A stretch of 64,000 nt of DNA from Heterohyrax brucei (GCA_028571685.1 CM053140.1:28129501-28193500), one strand, 5' to 3'. Shown: positions 1 through 11,775, numbered from the stretch's first letter. Notes: generated by a model from the letters alone, not told the origin. Program-made: numbers and translations.

Positions 1-1250
1 TACGTAGATTTACTAGAACTTTTTTAAAAAATGCTGTTGGAGTGGCATTCCAGGACACTTAGGAGATGGGTTGTGGCAGGGCAGTGCCAGTGGCAAGGGC
101 TCAGGCTGTCTTCTGAGGGCAACGGGGAGCCACAGAGAGTGAGGGAGCAGGGAGGCCAGGTGGCCATAGCTGGCCACGGCCCGGGCACTTCCTGCAAAGC
201 CCGTGCCCCGACAGTGCCTGCCCTGCTTGCTGCCTGTGTCCAGGCCATGAGCTCACCTCCTGTTTTCCTTGGCATCTAGCTCACTGGGGGGCCGCTCCCA
301 GCCGTTGCTGGAATTCTCAGGAAAACCACGGCTCAGCCCAGGGCTGGTGTGTGGCTCGTGGAGCTGGAACAAGGGCACATGGAAGCAAGGCCCCTGCCAC
401 AGGTCCCAGCACAGGGCTGAGGCTCTGACACACATGGCTCTATCTGTGCCTGAGCCATCGACAGATGCAGGAAAGGTGAAAGAGGAGTGGGCAAAGATAT
501 GCACATTAGGCAAAGGAGGCCCCCCAGCTCTGGTTTTATGCTTCTACCCCCTGAATCCCACTAGTCATCAGTCCTGAAGCCTCCCTTCCAGCAGCCAGGC
601 CCATTCTTCCTGTCTACCACACACTAGCCTCACATTAGACAATGGCTCCTGCTGGGTGCCCTTCTGAGCCAGTGTGCACACTGTTCCCAGTACCTAAAAT
701 CCCACCTTCAACCTTCAAGGCCCTACTCTAATGCCCCCTCCCCCAGGGAGCCTTCTCTGATTCCCCTGGGCAGGGCTGAGGGGCTGATGCTCTTGTGACT
801 GTTCCTGGTAGGAAAGTTTGGGATGGGGTGACTCTCCACTTCAGCCTTGTTTGTGCTCTCTGTCCTTCCCAGTTTGGGAGCCCCTGGGGAAAGTGGGAGG
901 GCTTGGTGAGCCATGGCCCACAGTTATGATTAGGATAACATCATTATAATTTCTTATGTTTAATGTAACATTGTTACTGTTAATAAGAGTAACATCAGTA
1001 GCCACTGTTTTTTATATAGCTCTCAATGCTCGGCACAGACCATACCACCTAGGTTTGAATCCAGCCAAGCAGGGGCTTGCTGTGTGACCTAGAGCAAGTT
1101 GCTTGACCTCTCTGTGTCTCCATGTGCTCACGGTAAAATGGGGGTGAGAATTTCAAAGAAAAAATGAGTTAACATGTGCACGGTACTTGGGCCACCATTA
1201 GTCTCATCAAAAATTATGAAACTTACATGACACTTTAGGAGTCACTGAGT
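1..1250. other. Intergenic DNA with L2 and MIR traces
   Basis: No gene seen. At about 690-765 there is an L2 3'-end motif (aaggccctactctaatgcc, then agccttctctgattccc). At about 1040-1200 a MIR core is readable (ttgctgtgtgacctagagc, gacctctctgtgtctcc, gtaaaatgggg). Confidence 0.6.
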
Positions 1251-1254
1251 GTCA

Positions 1255-1440
1255 CAAATTGCTATATATTTGATGAGTAGTCCAAAGGTCGGCAGTTGAA
1301 CGCACCCAAGGTGCTTCTGAAAACAGGCCCTGTCAATCTGCTTCCGAAAGGCCACAGACTTGAAAACCTTTGGGGACAGTTTTACTCTGCACACGTGAGG
1401 CCACTGTGAGTCGGTGAGCGACAACTAACAACAGCAACTT
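1255..1440 (+). repeat. AfroSINE
   Basis: It contains the B-box-like segment aaggtcggcagttgaacgc and ends in the RTE-like tail gccactgtgagtcggtgag followed by aacaacagcaac. The tRNA-like head is truncated. Confidence 0.8.
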
Positions 1441-2496
1441 ACATCTTGGATTGTTTTTATTCTCATTTGACTCAGAAGGAGACACGTGGTCCCCACGTGT
1501 CACCCAGCCAGGGTTCAAACCCAGAATGTGGGAGTCCCAATCCTAACACACCCCCTCCTGCCCTTGACCATAGAATCCAGGAAGGGGATGCTGTTGAAGG
1601 CCCTCCTGGCCTCAGCCTTGTCTCCAACAGCCCCCCTTCCCACCCTACCAGGCCCAGTGGTTCCAGGAGCCACGCCAGGCCCGGGCAAAGGGACTGATGC
1701 TGGCAGGATGGTACTCTGGGCCCCCAGCCCGGCCCAAGTGTTTCTGGCAGAGGCCTACTGGGCCAGGAGACGTTTGGGCGCCCACTGCCTGCTTGTTGCC
1801 CAGCCGCCTCCCCTAGTGAATCCAGAGGGAAAGTATGTGGGGAAGGCCATGTGCCCCGCCCCGGCTGGCCAGCTGCAGCCGTGGGCCTGGGGAATCCATC
1901 AGAGGGGCCCAGGAGGGCAGCATAGCCAGGCTGCATGCTCAGCCTGGGAGCCCAAACCCCACCCTGCCTTTGACACCCCAGCTGGACCCATCTATCCAGA
2001 AGGACAGTGTCAGGGTGTGAGTGAGTGGTCCCAAGCCCTGCAGCTGACCTCCCTGACCTGCAGTGTGACCTTCGGCAGGCCCCACCTCCTCTCCCACCCT
2101 CTGTTTGCCCCTGACCCATGGAGTCCCAACCTTCCTTCTGGGTGATGGAAACAGAAGAAAGATAACAATAAACGTAATTGCTACAATGCATCGAGTAAAT
2201 GCTCAGTGCTCAGTCCTGCAACTCTTATGGGGTTTTCCCATCCTGTCCTCACCAGATCCTAGGAGGCCGCAGAGCACAAGGAACAAGGCTTTGGTCTCCA
2301 GCATTGTCAGGGCCTAAGTGTCATATCCCAGCGCTGCAGTGGGACCTCAGGCAGTGCTTGGACCTCTCTGTAGGTCAGTGCCGCCCCAACACTTTTTTTT
2401 TTGCCATCTTTGAAAGTTTACTATAATATTGTGAGTGTTGACTTCTCAGAGCTGCTTTGAAATTATGCTTCAAGAGACAAAGAACTTCAGTAGAGA
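1441..2496. other. GC-rich unique intergenic sequence
   Basis: Overlapping open frames of about 220-240 codons exist on both strands (1486-2145 +, 1472-2191 -). They are rich in Pro, Gly and Ser, resemble nothing I know, and mirror each other, as expected from GC-rich DNA with few stops. I do not call a gene. Confidence 0.5.
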
Positions 2497-2693
2497 CTTA
2501 AAACCCCAAACCAGTTCTGTTGAGTCAACTCTGACTCATGGTGACTCTATTTGTGTCACAGTAGAACTGAGTTTCATAGGGTTTTCAGTGGCTAATTTTT
2601 CAATCACCAGGACTTTCTTTTGAGGCACCCCAGGATGAATTTGAACCACCAACCTTTTGGTTAGCCACCAAGTGAGTTCACTGTTGGCACCAC
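2497..2693 (-). repeat. AfroSINE
   Basis: Read on the minus strand it has head and B box (aaggttggtggttcaaatt) and the tail agtcagagttgactcaacag. Both parts are present, so it is near full length. Confidence 0.85.
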
Positions 2694-4250
2694 CCAGAGA
2701 CTTTGTGGCATTTAAGAGGCCCTGACTTTTTAGGACGACGCGCCACCAGACACACAGTCGTCATCTTCATGGTGTCCCAAGAATAATTGCAACAGGATAC
2801 ATGGACACCCACCCCTCCCCTCTTTTCCTCCTGTATTTAATGAGATTTTTGTAGGTCAGAACAAAACAAACTCCTGTCTGTGTTAGGAGGAGAAGAGATG
2901 TCTGTGGGGAGAAGTGTAGAAGTTCTGTTCTCTCTCAGTCTCTCTTTCCCCTCAATGAAGTAAAAAATGGAAATGCCAATTTTGTGCACCATTTAACAGC
3001 ACCAGTAGAATCCAGGATGGAAGTGGGCACGATGGCAGCCTCACCTCAGAGATGTTGTAAGAACAGAATGAGTTCGCAGGACATGCAAGGGCTGAGCCCT
3101 CAGTCAGTGTTGGCAGTTGGTAATGGTCTCACTTGACAAATGGGTAAACTGAGGCTTGATGAGTCACATCTGTCTGCCTCCTCTATTTGGGTACGGGATG
3201 CTTAGAGGCAAGGGCAGTTCCCAGGAGGCCTATAAGTTGACTGCACGGAGGCGGTCTCCCACCCAGGGTTCTGTGTGTGGGGGGTGGTCAAGAGGATGAG
3301 GGACCAGAGCCCTCCCCGGCTCCCCACTTGCTCCTTGCTTTCCCAACTCCCATCCTCGGTTATTAACAGGAGGGCCTTGTTCAGGAGTGATGAATGGAGC
3401 GGGAGGGAGGGCGCCGCATGTTTACCCGTTGGCCACTTGGCAGGGCTGGCAGGGGTGGCAGGGGAGGCGGCCAGGCAAGGAGGAGCACCTGTCCCGGTGC
3501 AAGAAGATGGGCACGCAGTAGGTGCCAAAACAATGCTTATTTGTCTATTGGCTGAGGTTCAAGAGATCTCTGTTTACCTGGCTGATGCTGACCCCACACT
3601 GTACCGGGCACGGCTGCCAGCTGATGGATATGTCCCAGCCTCTGGCCCCAGAGTGGTGGGAGGACAGAATGGACAGCGCATAGCAGAAGGGCTGCCTGGG
3701 CTGGAGGGAACCAGAGGCAAAAGGCCAGGAACCCACTCTGAGGGAGACGTTTGTGCCAAGAGCCGATGGTCAGTCCCAAGAAGGGGGCGTGGTCAGGACA
3801 GAGGACCTGAGGTAGGGGTGCATTCAATGCAAGGGAGGTGCAGCCAGTAGGGGGCGTGTGGCTAGATCCAAAGGCACAAGGGCGGGAGGTACTGGGGGCT
3901 GGGCCACAGGGAGGTGTTGGGTAGCAAGAGACCAAGCACATTCGGAGTGGGACACCTGAGCATGTTTGGGCTCCACAGGCCCCTCCAGCCCAGTCTCTTT
4001 CTGCACTGTGGGCCCTTGCTGGGCTGTGACTGCCCCCAAGTGCACCATCCCCTTTGGATGGCTCAGTCCCCCTCACCACTGTGGGGTTAGAGCCCTCCTC
4101 TGTTCCTCATAGTGCCCTGAATGTCCCCCATCACAGCCCTGACCACAAGGCAGAGCTATGCCGGTTTCTGTGGGTTCTGTGGCTGCCTTTTCCACCAAAC
4201 TGAGCCCCACCGTCTTGTTCCTCAACATGCACCCAGCACCATGCACACAG
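2694..4250. other. Intergenic DNA, MIR-like remnant
   Basis: A MIR-like segment lies at about 3040-3170 (gacaaatgggtaaactgaggc). The remainder shows no coding or repeat signal I recognise. Confidence 0.5.
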
Positions 4251-4251
4251 C

Positions 4252-4595
4252 TGGGATGGATGGGTGGGTGGATAATGAGTGAATGGGTGGCTGTCTGGCT
4301 GGAGGATGGATGGGTGGGTGGGTGGGTGGATGGGTGGATGGATGAGTGGATGAGTGGGTGGGCGGGTGGATGGATGGATGGGTGGATGGATGGATGGGTG
4401 GATGGATGGATGGATGGTGAGTAGGTGGCTGGCTGTCTGGAGGCTGGATGGATGGCTTGGTAAGCAAATGAGTGGACACATGGGTAGATGGATAGATGGA
4501 CAGGTGTATGGATGGCTGAGTGGATAGATGGTTGGGTGGATGGATCAATGGGTAGGTAGATACATAGGTGAACAGACAGGTGAGGTGGGTGGGTG
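4252..4595 (+). repeat. TGGA/TGGG minisatellite
   Basis: Tandem tetranucleotide-based array of TGGA, TGGG and variants (TGAG, TAGA) over about 340 bp. It is purest at 4310-4420 and degenerates toward 4590. The long Trp/Gly-rich and Ile-His-Pro-rich open frames here are artefacts of the repeat. Confidence 0.95.
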
Positions 4596-5220
4596 AACTC
4601 ACCTGGAGAATGTCTCTGGCTATGTAGCTTTGGATGTGGCAGCAAGCAGCAGAAGCCACTGTTTAGAGTTGACAAGAGAATACAGGTGGAGCTTGTGGTA
4701 GATGTTTGCTGTACATTCTCTGTTCCCTTTACACTGTGTGAAATGAAAGGTGAATGGACAAGGTTCATTCCAGCCACTTCTCTCTGTCCCTCCTGCTCTT
4801 AGGCTCCTCCCCTACCACAGGGCCTTTGCACAGGATGTGTCCTTGCCTGGCACATTCCTCCTCCTGCTCTTTACCTTTGACCCCCACCTACCCCAACTTA
4901 CAGGTCACCCCTCAGGCTAGGCCCAGTCCAGTGGCTTGTGCATCCCTCCTTCCACAGCCTGCAGGCATTTTATCAAATCATCAGAGGATGAGCCAGACCC
5001 TTGGGGTCTCTGGAGGGAGCTGGGGTGATGACAGGTATCTGATACTGATAGAGAAAGGGTTTGATATCACCATAGTGATAGGTGCCAGGCATGTCCACTG
5101 GGACCCTCATTCCATGAGCCTTCTTGTCTGTCTTTACCACTGGGTTGGAATAGTCACCATTTCTTTGAGCTGTGGCCATCACCTGTCTGTGGTACTGTGG
5201 AGATTTGCATGTTGCTTTCA
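4596..5220. other. Intergenic DNA with L2 fragment
   Basis: An L2 3'-end piece at about 4790-4930 is recognisable by cacagggcctttgcacagg and the following Leu/Pro-rich stretch. No gene seen. Confidence 0.5.
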
Positions 5221-5224
5221 TGCT

Positions 5225-5695
5225 GGACACCCTGGCAGAATAGTGGTTAACAGCTACGTCTGCTAACCAGAATGTCAGCAGGTCAAATCCAGCAGGTGCT
5301 TCTTGGAAACTCTGTAAGGTAGTTCTACTCTATTTGTAGGGTCATTATGTGTCAAAATTGTCTTAACCGCATTGGGTGAGTGATGATGCTGGAAGATATG
5401 CCATCAGTATTTCAATGGACAGATTTGAGCAGAGCTTCTAGACTAAGACAGACTAAGAAACAAAGCCTAATGATGTACTTGTGAAAACCAGCCAGTGAAA
5501 ACCCAATGAATCACAGCAGAATATTGTTTCTATAGTGTTGGAAGATGTGCTGCATAGTTTGAAAGACCCTTAGAACACACAGTGGCCACAACCATGAATC
5601 AGGCGTGCTGTTAATGCTGAAGATGGCACAAGATCAGGCCACTTGGCACCCTGTTTGGCATGGGGTCATCAAGAGTCAGCAACAGCAGAGCCATG
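5225..5695 (+). repeat. Two joined afrotherian SINEs
   Basis: The first part (5225-5400) has the AfroSINE head agtggttaacagctacgtc and its tail. The second (about 5405-5695) has the tRNA-Gly-SINE body motif gcttctagactaagacagac and ends in the RTE-like tail ggggtcatcaagagtcagc. Confidence 0.75.
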
Positions 5696-5929
5696 GAGTT
5701 CTCAAGAACCACAGACCCACAGGGCCCCGGGGCCACAGGACAAGGAGCCACCGAAGTAAAGGCTCGCAGGCTCATTACTAACAATGCACACACTCCAGAA
5801 AAGAAAATAGATCGTTGGAAGCTCCTGAAAATCAAGCACTGCTGAAGCCCATCACCCACAAAGACCTCTGTGAGCAAAGCCACAAGCCTATGTGATGGTG
5901 GGCAGACACATCTCACCCCTGACATATTT

Positions 5930-6665
5930 CTGGCCGTATATTTTTCATCCTAATTAAACTCTCCTCAAAAATACCCCCTCATCTCCCGGCACAAGGACAA
6001 ACGCTGAGCCCGGGAACTCCCAGCACAGGAATGCCGAGGCCGGCCCAGCCCCGCTGACTTCCCCAGCTGCACATCCCCCCCATGTGAAAAGAATTACCCT
6101 TCTTAGAACAGTTTAAGAAAGGCATAGGGTGGGAGACGGTGAGTGTTTACTGTCCCCACAGGAAGAGATAAAATAAAGAGCACAGTAGGACCAAATAGAG
6201 ATTATAACCTTTAGACCCCTCCTCTTGTACTTTTTAACCTTGAGGTATAGGTAGGGCTGATTGAGCTCGGGGCATAACTTTGTTTTCACTGTCAATTATC
6301 ACCACAACACACCTGCCTCGGGCCATTAATCTAGAAGGCCTTGACAATTAACAAAAAAAGACCACGAGGTTTCCGTTTCAAGTTAGCTAATAGCTTATGT
6401 GGTCAGGGGGCAGGGTGAAAATCACATCACCTCAAGTTAGCCAATAGCTTGTGTGGTCAGGGGGCAGGGTGAAAAGTACATCACTTCGACTATAAAAATA
6501 AAGAAAGACAGACATTTTTGGGCCGCCATTTTCTCCAAAACTCTTTTCTGTCTCTCTCAATTCGTTTCCTCGCCGATGCCTTTCCCTCCCTCTGTGGGGG
6601 TCCCCGAGAAGATGTCAGGGCTGGCTCCCAGCAAGGCACTTATGCTCATCCAAAGACTTCACCAA
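5930..6665 (+). mobile_element. Possible ERV-type LTR or other promoter element with duplicated 54-bp block
   Basis: A 54-bp unit is repeated in tandem (6378-6431, 6432-6485). Unit 2 carries a CCAAT box (6440-6445), followed 46 bp later by TATAAAAA (6491-6498) and an overlapping AATAAA. A pyrimidine-rich, then GC-rich stretch follows. This resembles a retroviral U3-R arrangement, but clear LTR termini and a target duplication were not found, so the outer limits are guesses. Confidence 0.4.
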
Positions 6666-6689
6666 AAGGGTAAAAAGAGTCTAGAGACT

Positions 6690-6828
6690 GGGGCAAAAAA
6701 ATTCAGATGCAACAAATCTGATCAGTGTCTAATCTCTCAGATCTACGAGATACTGCAAAACCTTGACAACAAAAAGACAAATAACCCTACTAAAAATGGG
6801 CAAAGAATATAACAGACATGTCACCAAA
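6690..6828 (+). mobile_element. L1 ORF2 fragment
   Basis: The segments gtgtctaatctctcagatct, caacaaaaagacaaataacc and aaaaatgggcaaag correspond to the well-known L1 ORF2 region near the end of the reverse transcriptase part. It is a short, isolated piece. Confidence 0.6.
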
Positions 6829-7250
6829 GAAGGCTGTCAGTTCTGGAGGAAAGTCCTTGTATTGCGTCAGTCTTTGATCAGGGAGCATCTTGGCGCAGGA
6901 ACCTCAGGTCTAAAGGACACCTTCTTCTCCAGGTGCAGCTTTCCTGATGGTGTGAGGTTCCCAACTCTCTGCTTGCTTCCCTTTCCTTTTATCCCTTGTA
7001 GGATAAAAGATAAAAGGTGGTGCAAGCCACACTCCAGGGAAACAATGGAGCACGGAGGTGACCTCACAAAAGGATTTACGCTCCCACCCTAATCCTCTCT
7101 AACATAATCCACTCTGTTAACCACGGGCAGAGGTTAGGATTTACAGCATTAGAAAATCGCAGAATGGAGGTCAATCACAGAATACAGGGAATCCTGGCCC
7201 AGCCAAATTAGTACATATATTTTTGGGAGGACACAATTCAATCCATGACA
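6829..7250 (-). mobile_element. MaLR/MLT1-type LTR, truncated
   Basis: The right end aattcaatccatgaca is the reverse complement of the family start (TGTCATGGATTGAATT). The body shares the ataaaag and gcaagccacactccaggg segments with the other copies. The family 3' end is missing at the left. Confidence 0.8.
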
Positions 7251-7288
7251 TGAACTAAACAAAAAAATTAAGACATTTTTTGAATACA

Positions 7289-7845
7289 AGGCCTGACAAT
7301 TAAGTCCATGAACTTAATCTGTTCTAAATGCTACGTATCTCATTGCCGAATATCACTACAGTCACCTTTGAAGGATTCCTCTTGGGAAACTATGCAATGA
7401 CACCAGCGCCTAGTCCACCCTTCAAAGCAATTTTGGAACTCTTTGTGGAATGGCCATTGTGTGCCCTGACACAGTGGCAAGTTCATAAACTTAGTTGTGT
7501 AATTGTCTGTGAGGGAGTTTTTAGCCAGTAAACAAATAACTGTATTGGAACACTCTCTTACTCACCTGATCTGGCCCCCAATGACTTTTTTCTTTACCCA
7601 AAGATAAAGGAAATATTGAAAGGAAGACATTTTGCTGACATTCATAACATCAAGCATAATACAATAACAGCTCTGATCGCCATTCCAGAAAAAGAGTTCC
7701 AAAATTGCTTTCAAGGGTAAACTAAGTGCTTGCATCAGTGCATAGCTTCCTAAGGGGAGTACTTTGAAAGTGACCATAGCGATATTCAGCAATGAGGTAT
7801 GTAGCACTTATTCTAGGATGAGTTTGCGAACTTGTCATACAACAA
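7289..7845 (+). mobile_element. Mariner (Tc1/mariner) fossil with long inverted arms
   Basis: The plus strand encodes a recognisable mariner transposase C-terminus around 7550-7720, including the Tyr-Ser-Pro-Asp-Leu-Ala-Pro-Asn-Asp-Phe-Phe motif that holds the last catalytic Asp of the D,D34D triad, then Lys-Gly-Arg-His-Phe. The first about 160 bases (7292-7451) are an inverted copy of the last about 160 (7681-7841), so the element is a foldback. The N-terminal two thirds of the transposase are missing. Confidence 0.85.
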
Positions 7846-7854
7846 AACACCTTG

Positions 7855-8597
7855 AGGGACAGAGTAGTAGAGATGGAGTCTGAGGACCACAGTTTCAGGG
7901 GCCATCTAAGTCAACTGGCATGATGAAGTTTATTAAAAGTTTCTGCATCCCACTCTGGTGAATGGCATCTGGGGTCTTAAAAGCTAGTAAGTGGCCATTT
8001 AAGAAGCTTCGATTGGTCCCAACCTACCTGGAGAATGAAGAACACAAAAGACATGAGAATATGAGCCCAAGAGACAGAAAAGACCACATAAACTAGAGAC
8101 TCCATCAGCATGAAACTGGAAGAACTAGATGGTGCCCAGCTACCACCAATGACTGCCCTTACACAGAACTCAACAGAATCCCTCTCAGAGTGAGAGAAAT
8201 GTAGGGTCCAGAATCCAGACACTAGTAAAAAGACCAGATCTGATGGTCTGACAAACTGGAGGGTCCACAGAAGACATGGCCGCCAGACTCTCTTTTAAGC
8301 CTAAAACTGAAACCAATCCTGAAGCCAACATTTCAGACAAAGATTAGACTGGCCTATAAGACATAAACTGATAGAGCTGAAGAATGTGCCTCTTGGCCCA
8401 AGTAGCTACATAAGACAAAATGGGCAGCAGCTCCTGTCCGGATGTGAGATGAGAGGACAGGAAGCTGGCTGAATGAACAAACATAGGAAATACAAGGTGG
8501 AGAGGAGGAGCGCGCTGTCACACTGTGGGGGAGCAACTAGAGTCACATAACAACGACGGCATAAAGTTTTGTATGAGAAACTGACTTGAATTGTAAA
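7855..8597 (+). mobile_element. Afrotherian dispersed repeat, probably L1 3' UTR
   Basis: The segments ggcatctggggtcttaaaag, ctagatggtgcccagctacc and gtctgacaaactgg recur at 41505-41830 and 47360-47850. The end (cacttaaagtaca) is displaced to about 9455-9470 by an RTE insertion. L1 3' UTR is my best guess from the wide occurrence and the 3'-anchored copies. Confidence 0.6.
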
Positions 8598-9455
8598 CTT
8601 GTTGTTAGATGCCATCAAGTTGGTTCCAACTCATAACTGCCCTATGCACAACTGAGTGAAACACTTCGGGGACTTGCACCATGCCCACACTAGTTATGCT
8701 TGAGCCCCTTTTTGCAGCCACGATGTTAATCCACCTCCTTGAGGGTCTTCCTCTTTTCTGATGACCTTCTATTTTACCAAGCATGATGTCCTTCTCCAGG
8801 GGCAATCCTTCCTGACAACATGTCCAAAGTATAAGACACGGTCTCATCATCCTTGTTTCTAAGGAGAGCTTCGGTTGTGTTTCTTCCAAGACAGATCTGT
8901 TCTTTTGGCAGTTAGTATTCTTCTCCAACACCACAGTTCAAAGACGTCAATTCTTCTTCTGTCTCCTATTCATTGTCCGGCTTTCACATGCGTATTGAAA
9001 ATACCATGGCTTGGGTCAGGTGCACCTTGATCTTCCAGGTGATAGCTTTAATTTTCAAAACTTAAGAGTTATTTTGCAGCGCATTTGCCCGATGCAATAT
9101 GTCATCGAATTTCTTGACTGCAGCTTCCAGGAGCGCTGCTTGTGGAACGAAGTAAAATGAAATCCTTGACAGCCTCAATCATTTCTCCATTTATGGCTTA
9201 TTGGTCTCGTTGTGAAGATTTTTGTTTTCTTGATGTTGAAGTGTAATCCACACTGCAGCCTGCAGTCTTTGATCTTCATCGGCATTTCAAATCTTCTTCA
9301 CTTTCATCAAGCAAGGTTATGTGACCTGTATAACATAGTAGCTAATGAGTCTTCCTCCAATCTTGATGCTGTTTTTCTTCATATAGTCGAGCTTCTTGGA
9401 TTATTTGCTTGGCATACAGATTGAATAGGTATGGTGAAAGGATACAACTTTCACT
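8598..9455 (-). mobile_element. RTE-type LINE, 3' part
   Basis: Reverse-strand translation gives degenerate RTE reverse-transcriptase C-terminal sequence (Tyr-Leu-Gly-Ser-like block, then Tyr-Phe-Gly-His-like block and a Gly-Arg-Pro-Ser motif), with the tail ttccaactcataactgccc. It sits inside the preceding L1-like repeat. Confidence 0.85.
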
Positions 9456-9470
9456 TAAAGTACAAACCCA

Positions 9471-10804
9471 CACATTCACAGACTCATGACATCATGGAGT
9501 GCTGGAATCACAGAACCAGAACAATTCGAGGTAGGTCCAACTTCAGGTGAGGTTCGATCCAGGGTCCCAAACAATGGCTATTTCGATCTGTGCTTCTTTC
9601 TCACTCAGCCCAGCTGTCTTAGAGCCACAGGGCCACAGAGTGTCAAACCACAGGCCACTGAGTCTTAGTCCTACTAGACCAAGAAGACAACGGAATTGTA
9701 GAACCACAGGGTGGTAGAAGCCACAGGATCACAGAGGAAGGGAGCCATAGCCGCAGGCAACACCACATCTAAGTTGCCACCAGAATGGAGTCTTGGACTG
9801 GACTCCAATGGAACCACCTCTCAGCCACACTCCAGCTGTTGGCTGTCTGAGGGAATGCTCCTGGGGCTAGTAGAGCCATGAGGAGCTACCTCCGTATCTC
9901 TCTTGCAGCCACAGGAGAAGAAGACCATGGCATGGTTGCAACCAGAGTTTACTAGCTGCTGAATGCTTGGCGTTTACCTGTGCTGGGGCCAAGTAAGGCT
10001 GTCCAGTACCAGGAGACAGTGCCAACCTCAGCCAGCATGCTGGGACACCCTGTGCTCAGTAGCAAGTGGAAAAAGAGGCAATGAGGTACTTTCACATACA
10101 TGTCTTTAAAGGCCAACAGCAACACAGCAGAGGGGAGGCAGGACTCCGCTGTCTGCCCAGCGTCTCCCTCAGCACCCACTGCCTGCCCTTGTCAGCAGCC
10201 CAGCTCAGATTCCTCCAGTGTGTGGACAGCTGACACATGTTGTGTGTGAATGAGCTCCCCCAGATCAGTTAGCCTGTTTTAGAGAAAGGAAACTGAGGCC
10301 TGGGGCACAAACAGGGACACACAAGAGCAGAGCTGAGACCAGAACTGAGGCCTGATGGATGCTTGTCAGCACCCAGCCCCGGCTCCTGGACCCCAGCTGT
10401 TTGCCCTGGGATGTGGCGTAATGTCACGGCGGGTATCGTCAGCCTCAGTTTCCCTCCTTCTGTGAGCCCAGAAAGTCTTGTTCAAGGGGCTGCTGTGGGG
10501 GCGAACTGGGATCACAGTGAGTGTGCAGCAAGCAGAACGGGACCAACCCTTGCCCCATACCTTGTACCCCATCTTACAGAGAGGAGAACAGCAATGGGAG
10601 GTACTGACTCTCTTGTAACACTTGTCCTCAGCATCCTCCATGAGGGCTACTGTCATATGCACAGTAAAAGGAAATGGAACGAGAGAATGTGGTTGCTCAA
10701 TACCTGAAAAGCCCAGAGGTAGGGAAGCCTTCAGGTACAGCTGAATCCAGGACCCAAACGATGGCTGTCAGGATTTGTCTTTCTGTCCCTTAGCTGAGCT
10801 GTGT
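9471..10804. other. Intergenic DNA, unclassified repeat pair and MIR
   Basis: Segments at 9526-9612 and 10727-10805 resemble each other (both with gatccaggg/aatccagga, then cccaaacratggct and a tcagctgagctgt-like end), so an unclassified interspersed repeat is likely. A MIR remnant lies at about 10255-10350. No gene. Confidence 0.45.
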
Positions 10805-11160
10805 TATTGTTATTGTGGTAAAACACACATAACGTAAAATTAACCATTCTCAAGTGTACAACCCAGTGGTATTTAGAACATTCACCATGTTGTGCAACCA
10901 CCACCTCTGTTTAGTTCCAGAATATTCTCACTCCCTGTGCCAAAGGAAACCTTATACCCATTAGTAGTCATTCTCCATTTCTCCTCCTCCCACTCCTGGC
11001 AATCACTCTTCATCTCCGGATTTGCCTGTTTCCTATAAACAGAATCATTCACTCTGCGGCCTTTTGTGTCTGGCTTCTTTCACTGAGCACAATGTTTTCA
11101 AGGTTCATCCACAGCTTCAGAGCCTCATTCCTTTTTATAGCTAAGTCATGTTCCGTGCAG
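10805..11160 (+). mobile_element. L1 3'-region fragment
   Basis: The ordered landmarks taaaattaaccattctc, 'acccagtggtattta', 'ggatttgcctgtttcc' and 'ggcttctttcactgagcac' identify an ancient L1 3' segment, cut at 11160 by an RTE. Confidence 0.75.
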
Positions 11161-11775
11161 ATGACGCCACCTGACTTGCTGGAAGTAAAGAGGATTTGAA
11201 ACACTCACTGATGAGGATCAAAGACCACAGCCTTCAGTATGGATTGCATCTCAATATCAAGAAAACAAAAATCCTCCTAACTGGCCCAGTAAGCAACATC
11301 TTTGTAATGGAGAAAGGATTGAGGCTGTCGAGGATTTCATCTTACTTGGATCCACAATCAATGCCCATGGAAGCAGCAGTCAAGAAGCCAAAAGACGCAT
11401 TGCATTGAGAAAATCTGCTGCAAAGGACTTCTTTAAAGTATTGAAAAGTAAAGATGTCACCTTGAAGACTAAGGTGTGCCTGAGCCAAGTCATGGTATTG
11501 TCAATGGCATCATATGCATGTGAAAGCTGGAGAATAAGGAAGACAGAAGAATTGATGCCTTTGAACTGGGACGTTGGAGAATATTGAATGTACCACAGTC
11601 TGCCAAAGGAACAGACAGATATGTTCTGGAAGAAGCGCAACCAGAGCTGGTGCCTGAGTGGGGCTCTGGGTTGGAGGAGGTGTCGACGAGGCAAGCACAG
11701 TGATGCCAAGACCGAGTCCCCTGACCCAGAGTCCTGCCGAAGGGGCTTTCAAGTACCACTGGACTGCTGGGTTTG
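11161..11775 (+). mobile_element. RTE-type LINE fragment
   Basis: Translated pieces match the RTE reverse-transcriptase thumb region (His-Leu-Asn-Ile-Lys-Lys-Thr-Lys, then Ser-Ala-Ala-Lys-Asp, then Ser-Tyr-Ala-Cys-Glu-Ser-Trp), broken by frameshifts and running into other sequence after about 11650. Confidence 0.8.

Noticed and set aside
1472-2191. Opposed open frames of about 219 and 239 codons
   Set aside because: Both lie in GC-rich, stop-poor DNA, mirror each other, have Pro/Gly/Ser-biased composition and no recognisable domain. Nothing suggests splice sites or a promoter for a gene here.
4073-4802. Long Ile-His-Pro-rich and Trp/Gly-rich open frames
   Set aside because: They are translations of the TGGA minisatellite and exist only because the tetranucleotide unit lacks stops in several frames.
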